The translations under genes were made by a program, and so were the position numbers. Of a DNA stretch of 64,000 bases, positions 39,440-48,592 are shown piece after piece (the stretch's first letter is position 1; each line of letters begins with the position of its first letter). The notes below the pieces were generated by a model, which saw only the letters and a list, made by a program, of their open reading frames with translations, was not told the origin of the DNA and did no database searches. The stretch spans positions 1 to 64,000 of the forward strand of contig CAZOOP010000012.1 of NCBI GenBank assembly GCA_964581465.1, read 5' to 3'. Source of the stretch: WJMB01 sp964581465 (GTDB taxonomy: Bacteria; RBG-13-66-14).

Positions 39440-40060
39440 ATGCCGACCCTCGACAGCCTGTTGATCGCCGTCGTTCTGCTGCTGCTGGCGGGTTGCGCCG
39501 GCGGCGAGGAGGAGCCCGTGAACGAGGTCCCGACCATGCCCGACCTCGAGCGCCTGCCGCCGGCGGCCATCGAGGACTACGGCGAATCCGGCGTCTTCGA
39601 GGAGCTGACCTTCGACGGTGAAGAGGTCCTCGTCGCCCGGGTCTGGACCGACGAGCTCCAACAATCGCCCTTCTCCCAGCGCCCCTGCGCCTACTGGTGG
39701 CGCGAGGTCGGCTATTTCGACGGCGAGGTGATCCACCACATCGAGACGGTCATCTCGAAGAACGAGCTTTGGGTCGAGGTCGACGGCAAGCTGATCGAGG
39801 TCGGCCAGGCCAAGCGCGGGATGCGGCCGCAGTACGTCGAGACCTTCGCCGCCGGTGAGGAGCCGGAGCACATGGCCCACGTCGACTGGGCCTACTGGGA
39901 GTTCCCCGAGGCGACCTACGAGGAGTGGACCCTGGAGCAGGGCGGGCTGTACCGCATCCGCGTCGAGGTCTTCGGCTCGGCCATCGAGGCCCCCGAAGAG
40001 GAAGGCGGCGTGATCTACGAGACCTACTACCACTACACCTTCCTCGGCCCGGCGGAGTAG
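39440..40060 (+). CDS. Lipoprotein of unknown function
   Basis: 206 residues from the ATG at 39440, which has GGAGGAGCC upstream. The lipobox LLAGC places the acylated cysteine at 19. The mature protein is acidic and rich in beta-type sequence (EELTFDGEEVLVARVWTDEL, GYFDGEVIHHIETVISKNELWVEV) and ends in YYHYTFLGPAE. No family recognised. The 280 bases after it show nothing definable. Confidence 0.7.
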   Translation: MPTLDSLLIAVVLLLLAGCAGGEEEPVNEVPTMPDLERLPPAAIEDYGESGVFEELTFDGEEVLVARVWTDELQQSPFSQRPCAYWWREVGYFDGEVIHHIETVISKNELWVEVDGKLIEVGQAKRGMRPQYVETFAAGEEPEHMAHVDWAYWEFPEATYEEWTLEQGGLYRIRVEVFGSAIEAPEEEGGVIYETYYHYTFLGPAE

Positions 40061-40340
40061 TTTGGAATTGCCGCGATACGCTTACATATTCATGAGCGCC
40101 AAGGGGGCGGACCAACAGGTCCGCCCGCGATAATTTCAATCAGCAAGTATTGTAGCGGGATAGCTCGTTCTCCAGCTCGCCGCCAATACCGGCGGCACAG
40201 GAAAACGCCGCTGTCGCCGCCGGTGGAGAGATGCCTCTGCAAAGCATCTCTGAGCCTACTTCAGCCGTGTTGGTCAGGCTGGAGATCGGACGCTTGCGAT
40301 TGCTTCGGTGAGACTGCTCGGTGGAAACGCGGTGGCGCGA

Positions 40341-42368
40341 CTACTCACCCGCCGCCAGCTCGGCCAGGGCGGCGGACCAGACCCTCCAGTCGCCCTCGGC
40401 GGCCCCTTGAACGGCGGCTTCCCAGAGTCCCTGTTGATCGTTCTCCAGCAGCGCCAGCTCGTAGCGCAGGGCGGCGGTCCAGCGGGCCTGCTCGAGACCC
40501 TCGCGTAGCAGCTCGACGGCCCCGTCGCGGTCGTCGGCGGCCAGGGCGATCCGGGCCAACACCAGATGAGCGGTGGGCTCGCCGGGGTCCCTCTCCAACG
40601 CCGCGACGGCGTGCTTGCGGGCGTTGAGGCTGTCGCCGAGTTCGAGGAACAGCGCGGCCAGCTCGGCCCGCAGAGCGGCTCCGGCCCAGGGTTGGGCGGC
40701 GGCCTCCTGGAGAGTGCCCAGGGCGGCCCAGTCGTCGCCCTTGCCGCGCAGGGCCTGGGTGGTCAGCGAGGCCAGGCGGTCCGGGTCCAGCCGGGCGCCG
40801 CGCAGCAGCTCCAGCTCGGCCAGGGCGGCGTCGTAGTCTTCCAGCGCCAACAGGGCCTGGACCAGGTTGAGCCGCGCCGGGGCCATCCCCGGGCTCTCCG
40901 CGAGGGCCAGGCGCTGGTACTCGACGGACTCGGCGTAGGCGCCCCGGGCGTAGGCCTCGGAGCCCAGGTTGTTGTAACCGACGGCAAGGTTATCGTAGGC
41001 GTGAATCTCGCGGGGGGCGCGTAGGGCCGCCCAGGTGAGGAAGACCAGCAAAGGCGCGGCGAGGACGACCCCCCAGCGCAGGCGGCGTCTGCGCTTCCAG
41101 CCGCCCCGCCGCAGCAGGCGCACCCAGTGGACCACGCGGTGCACGAAGAGCCCGGCGCCGATGATCACCAGCGGCGTTACAACGACACGGAATCGGGCGG
41201 TGACGAAGAAGGGCAGCAGACCCAGGAAGTAGGTCAGGGCGACGACGCCGAGCACCTGGGCGCCGCGTCGGCGGCCGAAGATCAGCCCGGCGACGCCCAG
41301 GGGCAGCAGCAGGTAGAGGCTCAGCCAGGGCAGGCGCAGCAGCGGGACCGACTCGGCCTCGAAGTAGTAGTTCTCGACCTGGGGGAACTCGTAGCCGTTA
41401 AGGTACAACAGGGCGCGCTTGAGGCTCAGGGCGACGATCCGCCCGGGATCGGCCCGCCACAGCTCGCCGAAGCGCCCGTACCAGTAATCGTCGACCTCGC
41501 CCGGCGTCACCTCGGAACCCAGCTCGCGCTCGGCGGGCAGCCGGGCGGTGAAGTCCATGGCGTAGGTGGTCGGATCGTAGGGCCGGTAAAGCCCGGTGGC
41601 GCCGCTTTGGTTGCCCAGGTAGAGGTTCAGTCCGCCGTTGGTGGAGAGCAGGACGAAGTCGCCCTCGGCCAGGCTGTTGACCAGGGTGACCGGGGCCACG
41701 ACGACCACGGCGGCGCCGACGAGCAACGCCAGCTCGGCGAAGGCCCGCCGTCGGTTCTTCTTAAAACGCTTGAAGAAGAGGTAGAGCCCCAGGGCGGCGG
41801 CGGGCAGGACCAGTGTACCGTGGGCCAGGGCGGCCAGGGCGAAGACGGCGCCGATCAACGCCGAGCGCGGGAGCCGGGGGTCTTGTCGCTGGCGTACCGC
41901 CAGGTAGACCCCCAGAGTGACCAGGAATACCGACAGCGTCGAGGGCAGCAGCAGAGTCTCGAAGAAGAAGAGCTGGTGATAGAGGGCGGCGGCGACGAGC
42001 ACCCCCAGGGCCCACCAGCGCGGCAGCAGACGCCGGGCCGTCAGATAGACCAGCAACAGGGTGCCCAGACCGAGGAGGAGCTGCAACACCCGCACGGCCC
42101 AGTAGGTCCCCGGGAACAGGGCGTAGGCCCCGCCGATGAAGAGCTGGTAGAGCGGGCTCATGAAGAAGGGCGACTGTGGACCCTCTCCCCCCGCGACGGC
42201 CAACCCCTGGGTATGGTAATAACGCTCGTCGAGGCCCAGGTAGTCACCGTAGGGACCCTCGGCGAGCTGCCCCAGCAGGATCAGACGCAACGCCAGGGCC
42301 GCCAGCAGGACCAGGGCGACCCACAAGCGCTCGTCGCGCAACAGGTTGCGGAGTCGGCTCTCAGGCAC
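40341..42368 (-). CDS. GT39-type membrane glycosyltransferase with TPR tail
   Basis: 675 residues from a GTG overlapping the end of the deacetylase gene (GTGCCTGA). Residues 10-440 hold about 11 membrane segments, with GLDERYYHTQGLAVAGGEGP as the first acidic loop (DE) and FFMSPLYQLFIGGAYALF, the layout of ArnT/PMT_2 enzymes that use lipid-linked sugars. After DNLAVGYNNLGSEAYARGAY a run of TPR-like helices goes to the end (RLALAESPGMAPARLNLVQALLALEDYDAA, AALERDPGEPTAHLVLARIAL). Last gene of the three-gene operon; the TPR part may recruit the other enzymes or the acceptor, which is inference. Confidence 0.8.
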   Translation of the reverse strand: MPESRLRNLLRDERLWVALVLLAALALRLILLGQLAEGPYGDYLGLDERYYHTQGLAVAGGEGPQSPFFMSPLYQLFIGGAYALFPGTYWAVRVLQLLLGLGTLLLVYLTARRLLPRWWALGVLVAAALYHQLFFFETLLLPSTLSVFLVTLGVYLAVRQRQDPRLPRSALIGAVFALAALAHGTLVLPAAALGLYLFFKRFKKNRRRAFAELALLVGAAVVVVAPVTLVNSLAEGDFVLLSTNGGLNLYLGNQSGATGLYRPYDPTTYAMDFTARLPAERELGSEVTPGEVDDYWYGRFGELWRADPGRIVALSLKRALLYLNGYEFPQVENYYFEAESVPLLRLPWLSLYLLLPLGVAGLIFGRRRGAQVLGVVALTYFLGLLPFFVTARFRVVVTPLVIIGAGLFVHRVVHWVRLLRRGGWKRRRRLRWGVVLAAPLLVFLTWAALRAPREIHAYDNLAVGYNNLGSEAYARGAYAESVEYQRLALAESPGMAPARLNLVQALLALEDYDAALAELELLRGARLDPDRLASLTTQALRGKGDDWAALGTLQEAAAQPWAGAALRAELAALFLELGDSLNARKHAVAALERDPGEPTAHLVLARIALAADDRDGAVELLREGLEQARWTAALRYELALLENDQQGLWEAAVQGAAEGDWRVWSAALAELAAGE

Positions 42369-43899
42369 GGGGAGCCTCCAGGTAGCGCCCCGGCTCCAGG
42401 GGCAGGTGGCGGTCCGGCGCGGTTGAGAAGGTCACGCTCAGGGGTCGGTCCCCCTGGTGGATCAGGCGCCCGCCGTGGACGGTCAGTCCCTCGGCGGAGC
42501 GGGCCAAGTCGACGAGCTCCCGGGGCGCGACGGTGCGGGCGCCGTTCTCCCGCGCCCAAGCCAACGCCCGGACGTAGACCTCGCCCCATCCGGGGTGGGC
42601 CGGGCCGAAGACGCGTTGGTGCCAGAGCAGGCTCAGGCAGGCTCCGGCCTCGCGGCCCGCCTTGAGGTGCGGCAGCAAGCGCTCCCAGGCCGCCTCGACC
42701 TCGACCGTGGCAGCGCCCCAGGGGCGGAAGAGAGCGCCGTCCATCACCGTCAGCGGCAGCTCGAAGAGTCTCAGGGGACGCTTCGACGCGTGGTTCCAGG
42801 GCCGGTAGGGTCCGCCGGTGCTCAGCCGCCAGCCCGGTTCATCGGCGAAACCCAGGCTGGCGTCGTACTCCAGTTCGGCCGCTTCCAGGGCGGCCAGGTC
42901 GGCGGGGCCGCGCAGACGCAGGTAGTGTGCCCGACCGCCGAAGCTTTCCAGGCCGGTCAAACGCCGCAGCTCTTCGGCCTCGTCGCGCAGCAGCTCAGGG
43001 TTTCCGGCGCTCAAATAGCCGTAGTGATGGCCGACCTCCTGCCCCGTGGCCAGCAGCTTCTCCAGCACTTTGCGATTGCGGGAGAGCCGGTAGTCGGGGT
43101 CGTGGGGGCCGCGGCGGCCGGGGTGAAGGTAGTAGCTCCCCGGGTCCGGGGCGTCGGCGGCGATGCAGTGCTCCAGGCGACGGTGGCGGTCGGGGCGGCG
43201 AAGCAGGCCCAGCATCCGCCGCCCGGCGCGCAGTCGCTCGCCGCTGAACCTCAAAGCCCCTGCGCTGATCAGTCGTAAGGCCCGCCCCAGACTGCGCTCG
43301 CCCAGGGAGTCGACATCGTGGGTCAGCGCCACGGACCAGGCCGCGCCATCAGGGTGCCGCCCGACCCGGGCGACGACGCCCTCGAGAGCCAGGACGGCGG
43401 CCAGGAAGACCCCCCAGTCCTCCAGCCGTGGACCGTCGTAGAAGACCGTCGGCGTTCGGGAGAGCCCCCGGGACAACCGGCCGTGCCCATCGCGACGCCG
43501 GGGATACTCAAGCTCCTCAATCTGGCCCAAGAGGTACCAGGTCGTGGCGACGGGGTCCACGGCGCAGCGCACCACGCCGCCGTCCAGGGTGATGCGGGGG
43601 CGTCTGCCCCCGTCGACGTAGAGTGGTTTCCCCGCCGGGTTTTCCCGTGAATCAAAGAGGGCGTGAAGCTGCCTAGGCCAAGGGAACCTGCCCGGTGGCT
43701 CGCCGACGCGGGTGAGCTCGATCAGGCGCGGCTCCGACTCCACGGACGGGCTGATCGTCACTTCCGCCAACTCGCCGTAGCCCAACCGCGAACCCCAGAC
43801 GGCGGCGACACCGCCCAAACGCAGCAGCTCGCCCAGGGCGTAGCTGGCCCTTTCGGCGTTCAATCCGCCGGGGGCCGTGGTGATGTGAATCTCAACCAT
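42361..43899 (-). CDS. Polysaccharide deacetylase-like protein
   Basis: 512 residues. The N-terminal 180 residues (ASYALGELLRLGG, PLYVDGGRRPRITLDG) match the domain found before deacetylase domains of the THDVD type (DUF7033-like). The catalytic NodB-like part has ALTHDVDSLGERSL (metal aspartates), GQEVGHHYGYLSAGNPELLRDEAEEL (the HxxxH metal motif varies as HHYGYLS), GGRAHYLR, YDASLGFADEPGWRLSTGGPYRPW and SLLWHQRVFGPAHPGW near the end. Probably removes acetyl or other groups from a surface glycan. The 8-base overlaps on both sides tie it to the FemAB-like and GT39 genes. Confidence 0.78.
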   Translation of the reverse strand: MVEIHITTAPGGLNAERASYALGELLRLGGVAAVWGSRLGYGELAEVTISPSVESEPRLIELTRVGEPPGRFPWPRQLHALFDSRENPAGKPLYVDGGRRPRITLDGGVVRCAVDPVATTWYLLGQIEELEYPRRRDGHGRLSRGLSRTPTVFYDGPRLEDWGVFLAAVLALEGVVARVGRHPDGAAWSVALTHDVDSLGERSLGRALRLISAGALRFSGERLRAGRRMLGLLRRPDRHRRLEHCIAADAPDPGSYYLHPGRRGPHDPDYRLSRNRKVLEKLLATGQEVGHHYGYLSAGNPELLRDEAEELRRLTGLESFGGRAHYLRLRGPADLAALEAAELEYDASLGFADEPGWRLSTGGPYRPWNHASKRPLRLFELPLTVMDGALFRPWGAATVEVEAAWERLLPHLKAGREAGACLSLLWHQRVFGPAHPGWGEVYVRALAWARENGARTVAPRELVDLARSAEGLTVHGGRLIHQGDRPLSVTFSTAPDRHLPLEPGRYLEAPRA

Positions 43900-44833
43900 G
43901 GCGCAGGAGTCCGCCCAGGCGGCGCGTCAACCGCAGCGCCGGGCGGAAGACTTTGTGGGTCATCAAATAAGGCAGCAGGCGTCCGCCGAAACCACGCTTG
44001 AAGCGGCAGATCGCCGGGGTGTTGGCGCCGACGTAATCCAGCCCGCGATCCTCAGCGGCCAAGCCTTCCATCACATGGTGGACAAGCAGTGTCGGGGCTC
44101 CGTCGCCCCGGCCCTCCGGGTCGCGGGCGGCCAGGGCGTAGTACCCGGCACCCTCGTCCTCGACCAGCAGCAGTGCCGCCGAGAGACTACCGTCACAGCG
44201 TCGGGCCTCGATGACCTCGCCCCGCCGTCCCAGAGCCTCCGCCAGCTCCCGCGAGGCGGCAGGCAGACCGGCACGGCCCATCGCTCGCCGATAGAGGTCG
44301 TCCAACCCGGCGATCTCCCCGCCGCTGCGCACCTCCAAGCCCAATCCCCGGGCCTTCTTCAACTGTCGCCGTGTCGCCGAGTCGTAGTCCGCCGGATCCG
44401 CCGACTCCACCACGTAGGTATAGCGCGGGGTGACCCGCCAGCCGCGCTGGATGAAGGGCCGGGCGTCGATCACCGCCGGTGGATGGATCAGGCGGGCCTC
44501 GATGACACCGCGCCGGGTCAAGAACTCATCCACCGATCCGACCAGGGCGTCCCAGCGTGACTCGGTCTTGCCCGCCGCACCGCCGGGACTCGGCGTCGGA
44601 TAGAGGCCCCAGTACTGCGCCAGCACGGGGACGACCGCCCGCCTACGCTGGATGAACAGCGGCAGCGCTGCCCGCAGCTCCTGACCGACGTAGACGCCCC
44701 ACAGCTCCGTTGAAGAAGGCTCGACCTCGCGCAGCGCCTCAACGAAACCGTCGAGATACCACGCGCCGATCCCCGTGAAGTCGAGGTCCTTCAACTGCTC
44801 CAATTCCAGCGGCTTGAGTGTCGGTCGGGCCAA
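43892..44833 (-). CDS. FemAB/GNAT-like acyltransferase
   Basis: 313 residues from a TTG at 44833, preceded by AAAGGAAAGG. The open frame goes further but only through hairpin h5. The pattern DSATRRQLKKARGLGLEVRSGG, then LYRRAMGRAGLPA, then SAALLLVEDEGAGYYALAARDPE and GLDYVGANTPAICRFKRGFGG is that of acetyltransf_6/FemAB-type proteins common in exopolysaccharide and cell-wall clusters. It probably transfers an acyl or aminoacyl group to the glycan made by the operon. Its stop overlaps the deacetylase start by 8 bases. Confidence 0.75.
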   Translation of the reverse strand: MARPTLKPLELEQLKDLDFTGIGAWYLDGFVEALREVEPSSTELWGVYVGQELRAALPLFIQRRRAVVPVLAQYWGLYPTPSPGGAAGKTESRWDALVGSVDEFLTRRGVIEARLIHPPAVIDARPFIQRGWRVTPRYTYVVESADPADYDSATRRQLKKARGLGLEVRSGGEIAGLDDLYRRAMGRAGLPAASRELAEALGRRGEVIEARRCDGSLSAALLLVEDEGAGYYALAARDPEGRGDGAPTLLVHHVMEGLAAEDRGLDYVGANTPAICRFKRGFGGRLLPYLMTHKVFRPALRLTRRLGGLLRHG

Positions 44834-44930
44834 GAGCTGCCTTTCCTTTGCTGCTCCGACGATTCCGGCTTGCCCCCACGCCGCCGTAGACCCCGGCAAA
44901 TGGGGCAGGAAACAAACACTGGTCGGCGCC

Positions 44931-45010
44931 GGCGTTGGCACGTTTCTTGCGGAGGCGGACACCGAGACTGGATAATCAGCGCCCCCTGGCGCAAGAAACG
45001 TGCCAACGCC
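44931..45010. repeat. Hairpin element h5
   Basis: 20-bp perfect arms GGCGTTGGCACGTTTCTTGC (44931-44950) and complement (44991-45010). The loop begins GGAGGCGGACACCGAGACTG. It stands between two divergent genes, 98 bases before the FemAB-like start and 123 before thpR, so this copy cannot be a gene-end terminator. Confidence 0.9.
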
Positions 45011-45132
45011 TCCCCGATGGTGTTACCCGGAGCGCGGGCGCGATTGGGCCCTTTGCCGGGGTCTTCGGCGGCTTGCCCGCGGGGCCGGGAGCCTGCTAGA
45101 CTTGGCGTCGAGTCTGGCGGAAAGGAGAACCG

Positions 45133-45696
45133 ATGCGCCTGTTCATCGCCGTGGAGATACCGGCGGACGCGCGTGAGAGATTGGCCGAGGTGGGAGCGTT
45201 TTCCCGGGAGCGGTCCTGGCGCTGGGTCGCCCCGGAAAACGTCCACCTGACGTTGAAATTTTTGGGCGAGGTCGAACCGGAGCTCCAGGCCGAAATCAGG
45301 GCGGCGCTCGTCGGGGCGGCGGCGTCGACAGCGCCCTTCGAGGCGGCCCTGGCCGGTCTGGGCACGCTCCCCAGTGGTCGTCGTCCGCCCCGGGTGCTCT
45401 TCGCGGACCTGAGCGCCGGTCACGCCGGGCTGGGAGAGCTCCGGCGCGCCGTCGAGGCGACGTTGGAGCCGCTGGGTTTTCCGAAGGAGGGGCGGCCTTT
45501 CCGGCCCCACGCCACCCTGGCCCGGGTGCGTCGGGGGAGCCGGCCTCGGGACGTCGCCGAGTTGCGCTGGCGCTTCGCCGGGGTCGAGTTCGGCCGCTGG
45601 GAATGTGCGCGGGCGACGCTCTTCGAGAGCGTGCTCGGTCGCGGCGGCCCCCGTTATTCGGTGCTCGACGAGTTCCCGCTGGGGGGCTCGGATTGA
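45133..45696 (+). CDS. thpR: RNA 2',3'-cyclic phosphodiesterase (2H family)
   Basis: 187 residues, ATG with AAAGGAGAACC upstream. The two catalytic HxTx motifs are H38-L-T-L (HLTLKFLG) and H126-A-T-L (HATLARV). MRLFIAVEIP is the usual N-terminus. It opens 2',3'-cyclic phosphates on RNA to 2'-phosphates; the true role in bacteria is unclear. Its last 43 bases overlap, tail to tail, the end of the SDR gene on the other strand. Confidence 0.92.
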   Translation: MRLFIAVEIPADARERLAEVGAFSRERSWRWVAPENVHLTLKFLGEVEPELQAEIRAALVGAAASTAPFEAALAGLGTLPSGRRPPRVLFADLSAGHAGLGELRRAVEATLEPLGFPKEGRPFRPHATLARVRRGSRPRDVAELRWRFAGVEFGRWECARATLFESVLGRGGPRYSVLDEFPLGGSD

Positions 45697-46556
45697 CGTT
45701 GATGCTTAAGAACACGCGCGACAAGGGCGTCGCGCAGCCGATCGGGCAGGCGGCCCACGGCGATCGAGCTCCGGGCTCCGCGACCGACGACGTAGCGCGG
45801 CCGGGGTCGGCGTCGGGTCAGGGCGCGCAGAATCACCCGGGCCACGGCCTCGGGGGGCGTCGCCCTGGCGGCGCCCTCGAGCACCCGGTCGAGGACTCGG
45901 TCGATCAGCCCGCCGTAACGCCTGACTCCCTCGGGCCCCAGCATCTCGCGCATCCGTCCGCGTTCGGCGGCCACTTTGTCCCAGATCGGGGTGCGGATCG
46001 GCCCGGGCTCGACGAGGACCACGGAGAGCCCCGATGGTCGCAGCTCGACGCGCAGGGAGTCGGCCAGGGCCTCGAGGGCGAACTTGCTGGCGCAGTAAGG
46101 ACCCACCAGGGGCATGGCGGTGCGTCCGGAGACCGAGCCGATGAAGACGATCCGACCGACGCGACGGCGCAGCAGGGGCAGACAGGCCCGGGTCAACGCG
46201 TGGGGTCCGACGACGTTGACCTCCAGCACGCGGCGCAGGTCAGCCGGATCCAGGTACTCCAGGGGTCCGTCGATGCTGATGCCGGCGTTGTTGACCAGGC
46301 CGTCGAGGCCGTCGCCCTCGGTGGCGATGCGCTCCACGACAGCGGAGATCTGTCCGGCGTCGGTCATCTCGCAGAAGACCGGCTCGATGAGACCCTCGGC
46401 GTGTCGCGGGTCCGCCCGCCAGCGCTCGGCGTCGGCCTTGCGGCGCACACCGGCGTAGACGCGCCGGCCCCGGTCGGCCAGCATGTCCACCGCCGCCGCG
46501 CCGATGCCCGTCGAGGTGCCGGTTACCAGCACCCGCCTGATCCCATCTCCACTCAT
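45654..46556 (-). CDS. Short-chain dehydrogenase/reductase (SDR)
   Basis: 300 residues. The NAD(P) loop TGTSTGIG is at 12-19, NNAGIS at 89-94, Ser141 in FIGSVSG, and the catalytic YCASK is at 154-158 with Lys158. Arg at 39 (GVRRK) after the second strand suggests NADPH preference. PGPIRTPIWDK is the usual post-catalytic turn. The substrate is unknown; the close pattern is classical SDRs such as 17-beta-HSD-like or fatty-acyl types. Convergent with thpR, with a 43-base coding overlap. Confidence 0.88.
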   Translation of the reverse strand: MSGDGIRRVLVTGTSTGIGAAAVDMLADRGRRVYAGVRRKADAERWRADPRHAEGLIEPVFCEMTDAGQISAVVERIATEGDGLDGLVNNAGISIDGPLEYLDPADLRRVLEVNVVGPHALTRACLPLLRRRVGRIVFIGSVSGRTAMPLVGPYCASKFALEALADSLRVELRPSGLSVVLVEPGPIRTPIWDKVAAERGRMREMLGPEGVRRYGGLIDRVLDRVLEGAARATPPEAVARVILRALTRRRPRPRYVVGRGARSSIAVGRLPDRLRDALVARVLKHQRQSEPPSGNSSSTE

Positions 46557-46768
46557 TCATGCACCTGGTTTTTGGAAAACAATGGAGAATCACATCTGTT
46601 TGTCGATCAGAATGCCATGTTCAGGCAGTCGTATATTGCTACCAACAGTACCCGCAACTAGTGCCGTGGGGGATCGCCAGACCCAACGGTCAGGCCTCAA
46701 GCAGCTAATGTTGGACGGCTTGCGTGAGCAGGCCGTTGCCTCAACGCAACCCGTATAAGATAAATAAT

Positions 46769-47060
46769 GGGAAAATCACCAGAAACTGAACCAAGTATTA
46801 GCAATTGGTATTAGCAATTGGTGAAAGATGCATTGAGACGAGGGGCTGGTAACCACCCGCAACGTGTTGTCAAACAGCGAAGTTGGACAACGTTCTAAGC
46901 TGCTAAAGCGAGCAATGGAGCGTCGTCAGCAGGTCCTTACTCACAGCCTGGTCGAAACCTGATTGGAACCAACAGCCTCGCAGAGGGATGACAATGGCGG
47001 CGAGTGTGAGCTATAAGTCTATTAGCTGGATGAGTCGGTTCAGGTGCGAGTGATAATCCC
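46769..47060 (+). mobile_element. MITE-B copy, internally shortened
   Basis: 292 bases, GGGAAAATCACCAGAAACTG to GTGCGAGTGATAATCCC. It lacks about 50 bases after CAACAGCCTCG compared with other copies. 46557-46768 before it shows nothing. Confidence 0.8.
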
Positions 47061-47144
47061 TTACCTTTACCTTTTATTACGGCATTTGGGAGTCAATAGC
47101 CTTTGCTGTCAGAGAACAGACAAGCGCGCTGATAAAAGATGGCA

Positions 47145-47208
47145 TCAAGGAACATGCTCGGACCAAGTCAGGCTGATGGGGAGCGGCCTGCCTGGCCGTA
47201 ATCCACTA
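47145..47208 (-). mobile_element. MITE-E right-end fragment
   Basis: GGCATCAAGGAACATGCTCG then AGTCAGGCTGATGGGGAGCG, the family right end in reverse, cut off where the MITE-A at 47209 begins. Confidence 0.6.
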
Positions 47209-47579
47209 GGCATCACACACGACCATACACACGAGCATGGACCAGCCAACTCCAATTCGAAACACAATTCCACCTCGAAAAACGCTGCTGATACGAGGCT
47301 TTGCCGAATGATGCTTGGCCCGCCAACTCAACCCCACGACGCCTACTAGTTATATACTTGATAAAAATACGCTTAGCATCGATGCGCCATCATCGATGCT
47401 CGTTGCGCCAGGCAGTTGACAATGGAGCTGCCTGACGTCTCTACGGGCATCCTGGGAATATTAAAACCCACGTGCCTGCCACAAGCAGCTCACTCGATAT
47501 GCACACCTGATTGCCTGCTGACCGCATGTCTCAGAACGTTATCCAGTAACACCATGGTCCGTGACAGTTAAGTGATCCC
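47209..47579 (-). mobile_element. MITE-A copy, reverse orientation
   Basis: 371 bases, GGCATCACACACGACCATAC to GACAGTTAAGTGATCCC, the complement of the 16085, 28310 and 33597 copies. It carries one extra 12-base unit near its right end. The flanks do not match. Confidence 0.85.
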
Positions 47580-47601
47580 AAAAGATACCTGCTTCATTCT
47601 A

Positions 47602-47916
47602 GGTAATCTGGAACGTGTTCGGATCAAATCAGGCTGATGGGGAGCGGCCCGTTGGGCCGGCATTGACTTCCTGAAATACGCCTTCTAGCAGCAAGCGTTC
47701 ATTTAGCATGCCTTTAATGCATGATATTATGACACATAGGCTTCAGTATCAATCTGCTTCCAGAGTAGATACTGGTCCGCTGGTATCGAGGTTTGCCAAG
47801 GATCAGGCCCCTGTTCGTTGCCACTTTTTGACTACACGTTTTGTGACAAGTCTCAGAGAATCATCATTATCAGCAGGTTACAATCACGATTCGGTCCGGA
47901 TAGAGTATTCGATCCC
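47602..47916 (-). mobile_element. MITE-E copy, reverse orientation
   Basis: Starts GGTAATCTGGAACGTGTTCG and ends CGGATAGAGTATTCGATCCC. The IS-like left end is complete (GCCACTTTTTGACTACACG, then ATTATCAGCAGGTTACAATC). From 47917 to 48480 only a reversed MITE-B end (GGGATCATCACTCGCAGTTG, about 47998) is visible. Confidence 0.75.
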
Positions 47917-48480
47917 ATATTTTTAAAAACGGGTTGACAGCATTGGCAAGCCGGCTAGCGGGGGCAACACCAGACCGCGAGGTATATTATAAGCTATGGG
48001 ATCATCACTCGCAGTTGAACTTGATGTGCTCTCTAACCTCTTATGATATAACGTATTATAGCTCACCCTGCCGTCATGTTCCGGCAGTTGTTGTCAGGCG
48101 CTGGATTGTTTACCGCACTCAGCGCCGTGTACTGCCGAAAAGACGACTCGCCCGCCGGTTGATCCGGTAGCTTTAACCAGACAAGGTTAAAGTTGAAGCA
48201 GTCTATTGCTTGTTTAAGGCCTATAGATCAGCCAGCGCTTTTTCGCGTAGACGCGATCAGCATTGCAAACATCAAGAATCAATCACTGGTAGCAGCTCCC
48301 AGCAGCTTTGGATAGTGGTTCAGATTCTTGTGTTATTCCCAACGAATTTCATTCCGGCCGCATTTCCATGAGCGAGCCCGGTGCATCTTCACAGCGCTGG
48401 AAGCTGACCGAAATCCACGGACAAAGTGAACAGAAACCCAAGATTAGCACAGCCCGCCGGGTTCATCAATGCGCCGCCCT

Positions 48481-48508
48481 TTCGACGGGGGGCGAGATGG
48501 TCTATAAT
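48481..48508 (+). promoter_or_regulatory. Possible promoter of the haem-lipoprotein/kinase operon
   Basis: TTCGAC, 16 bases, perfect TATAAT (48503-48508), 85 bases before the ATG. Confidence 0.45.
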
Positions 48509-48592
48509 AACGGTATCAGACAAAGACGACGGCACCAGCGACTGCAAACCCGGGCCGTCCATCCGGCGAGCCGCAACCAGGGGAGGTCCAAG

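Noticed and set aside
44834..44962. N-terminal extension of the FemAB-like protein
   Set aside because: The frame merely passes through hairpin h5; a ribosome site precedes the TTG at 44833.
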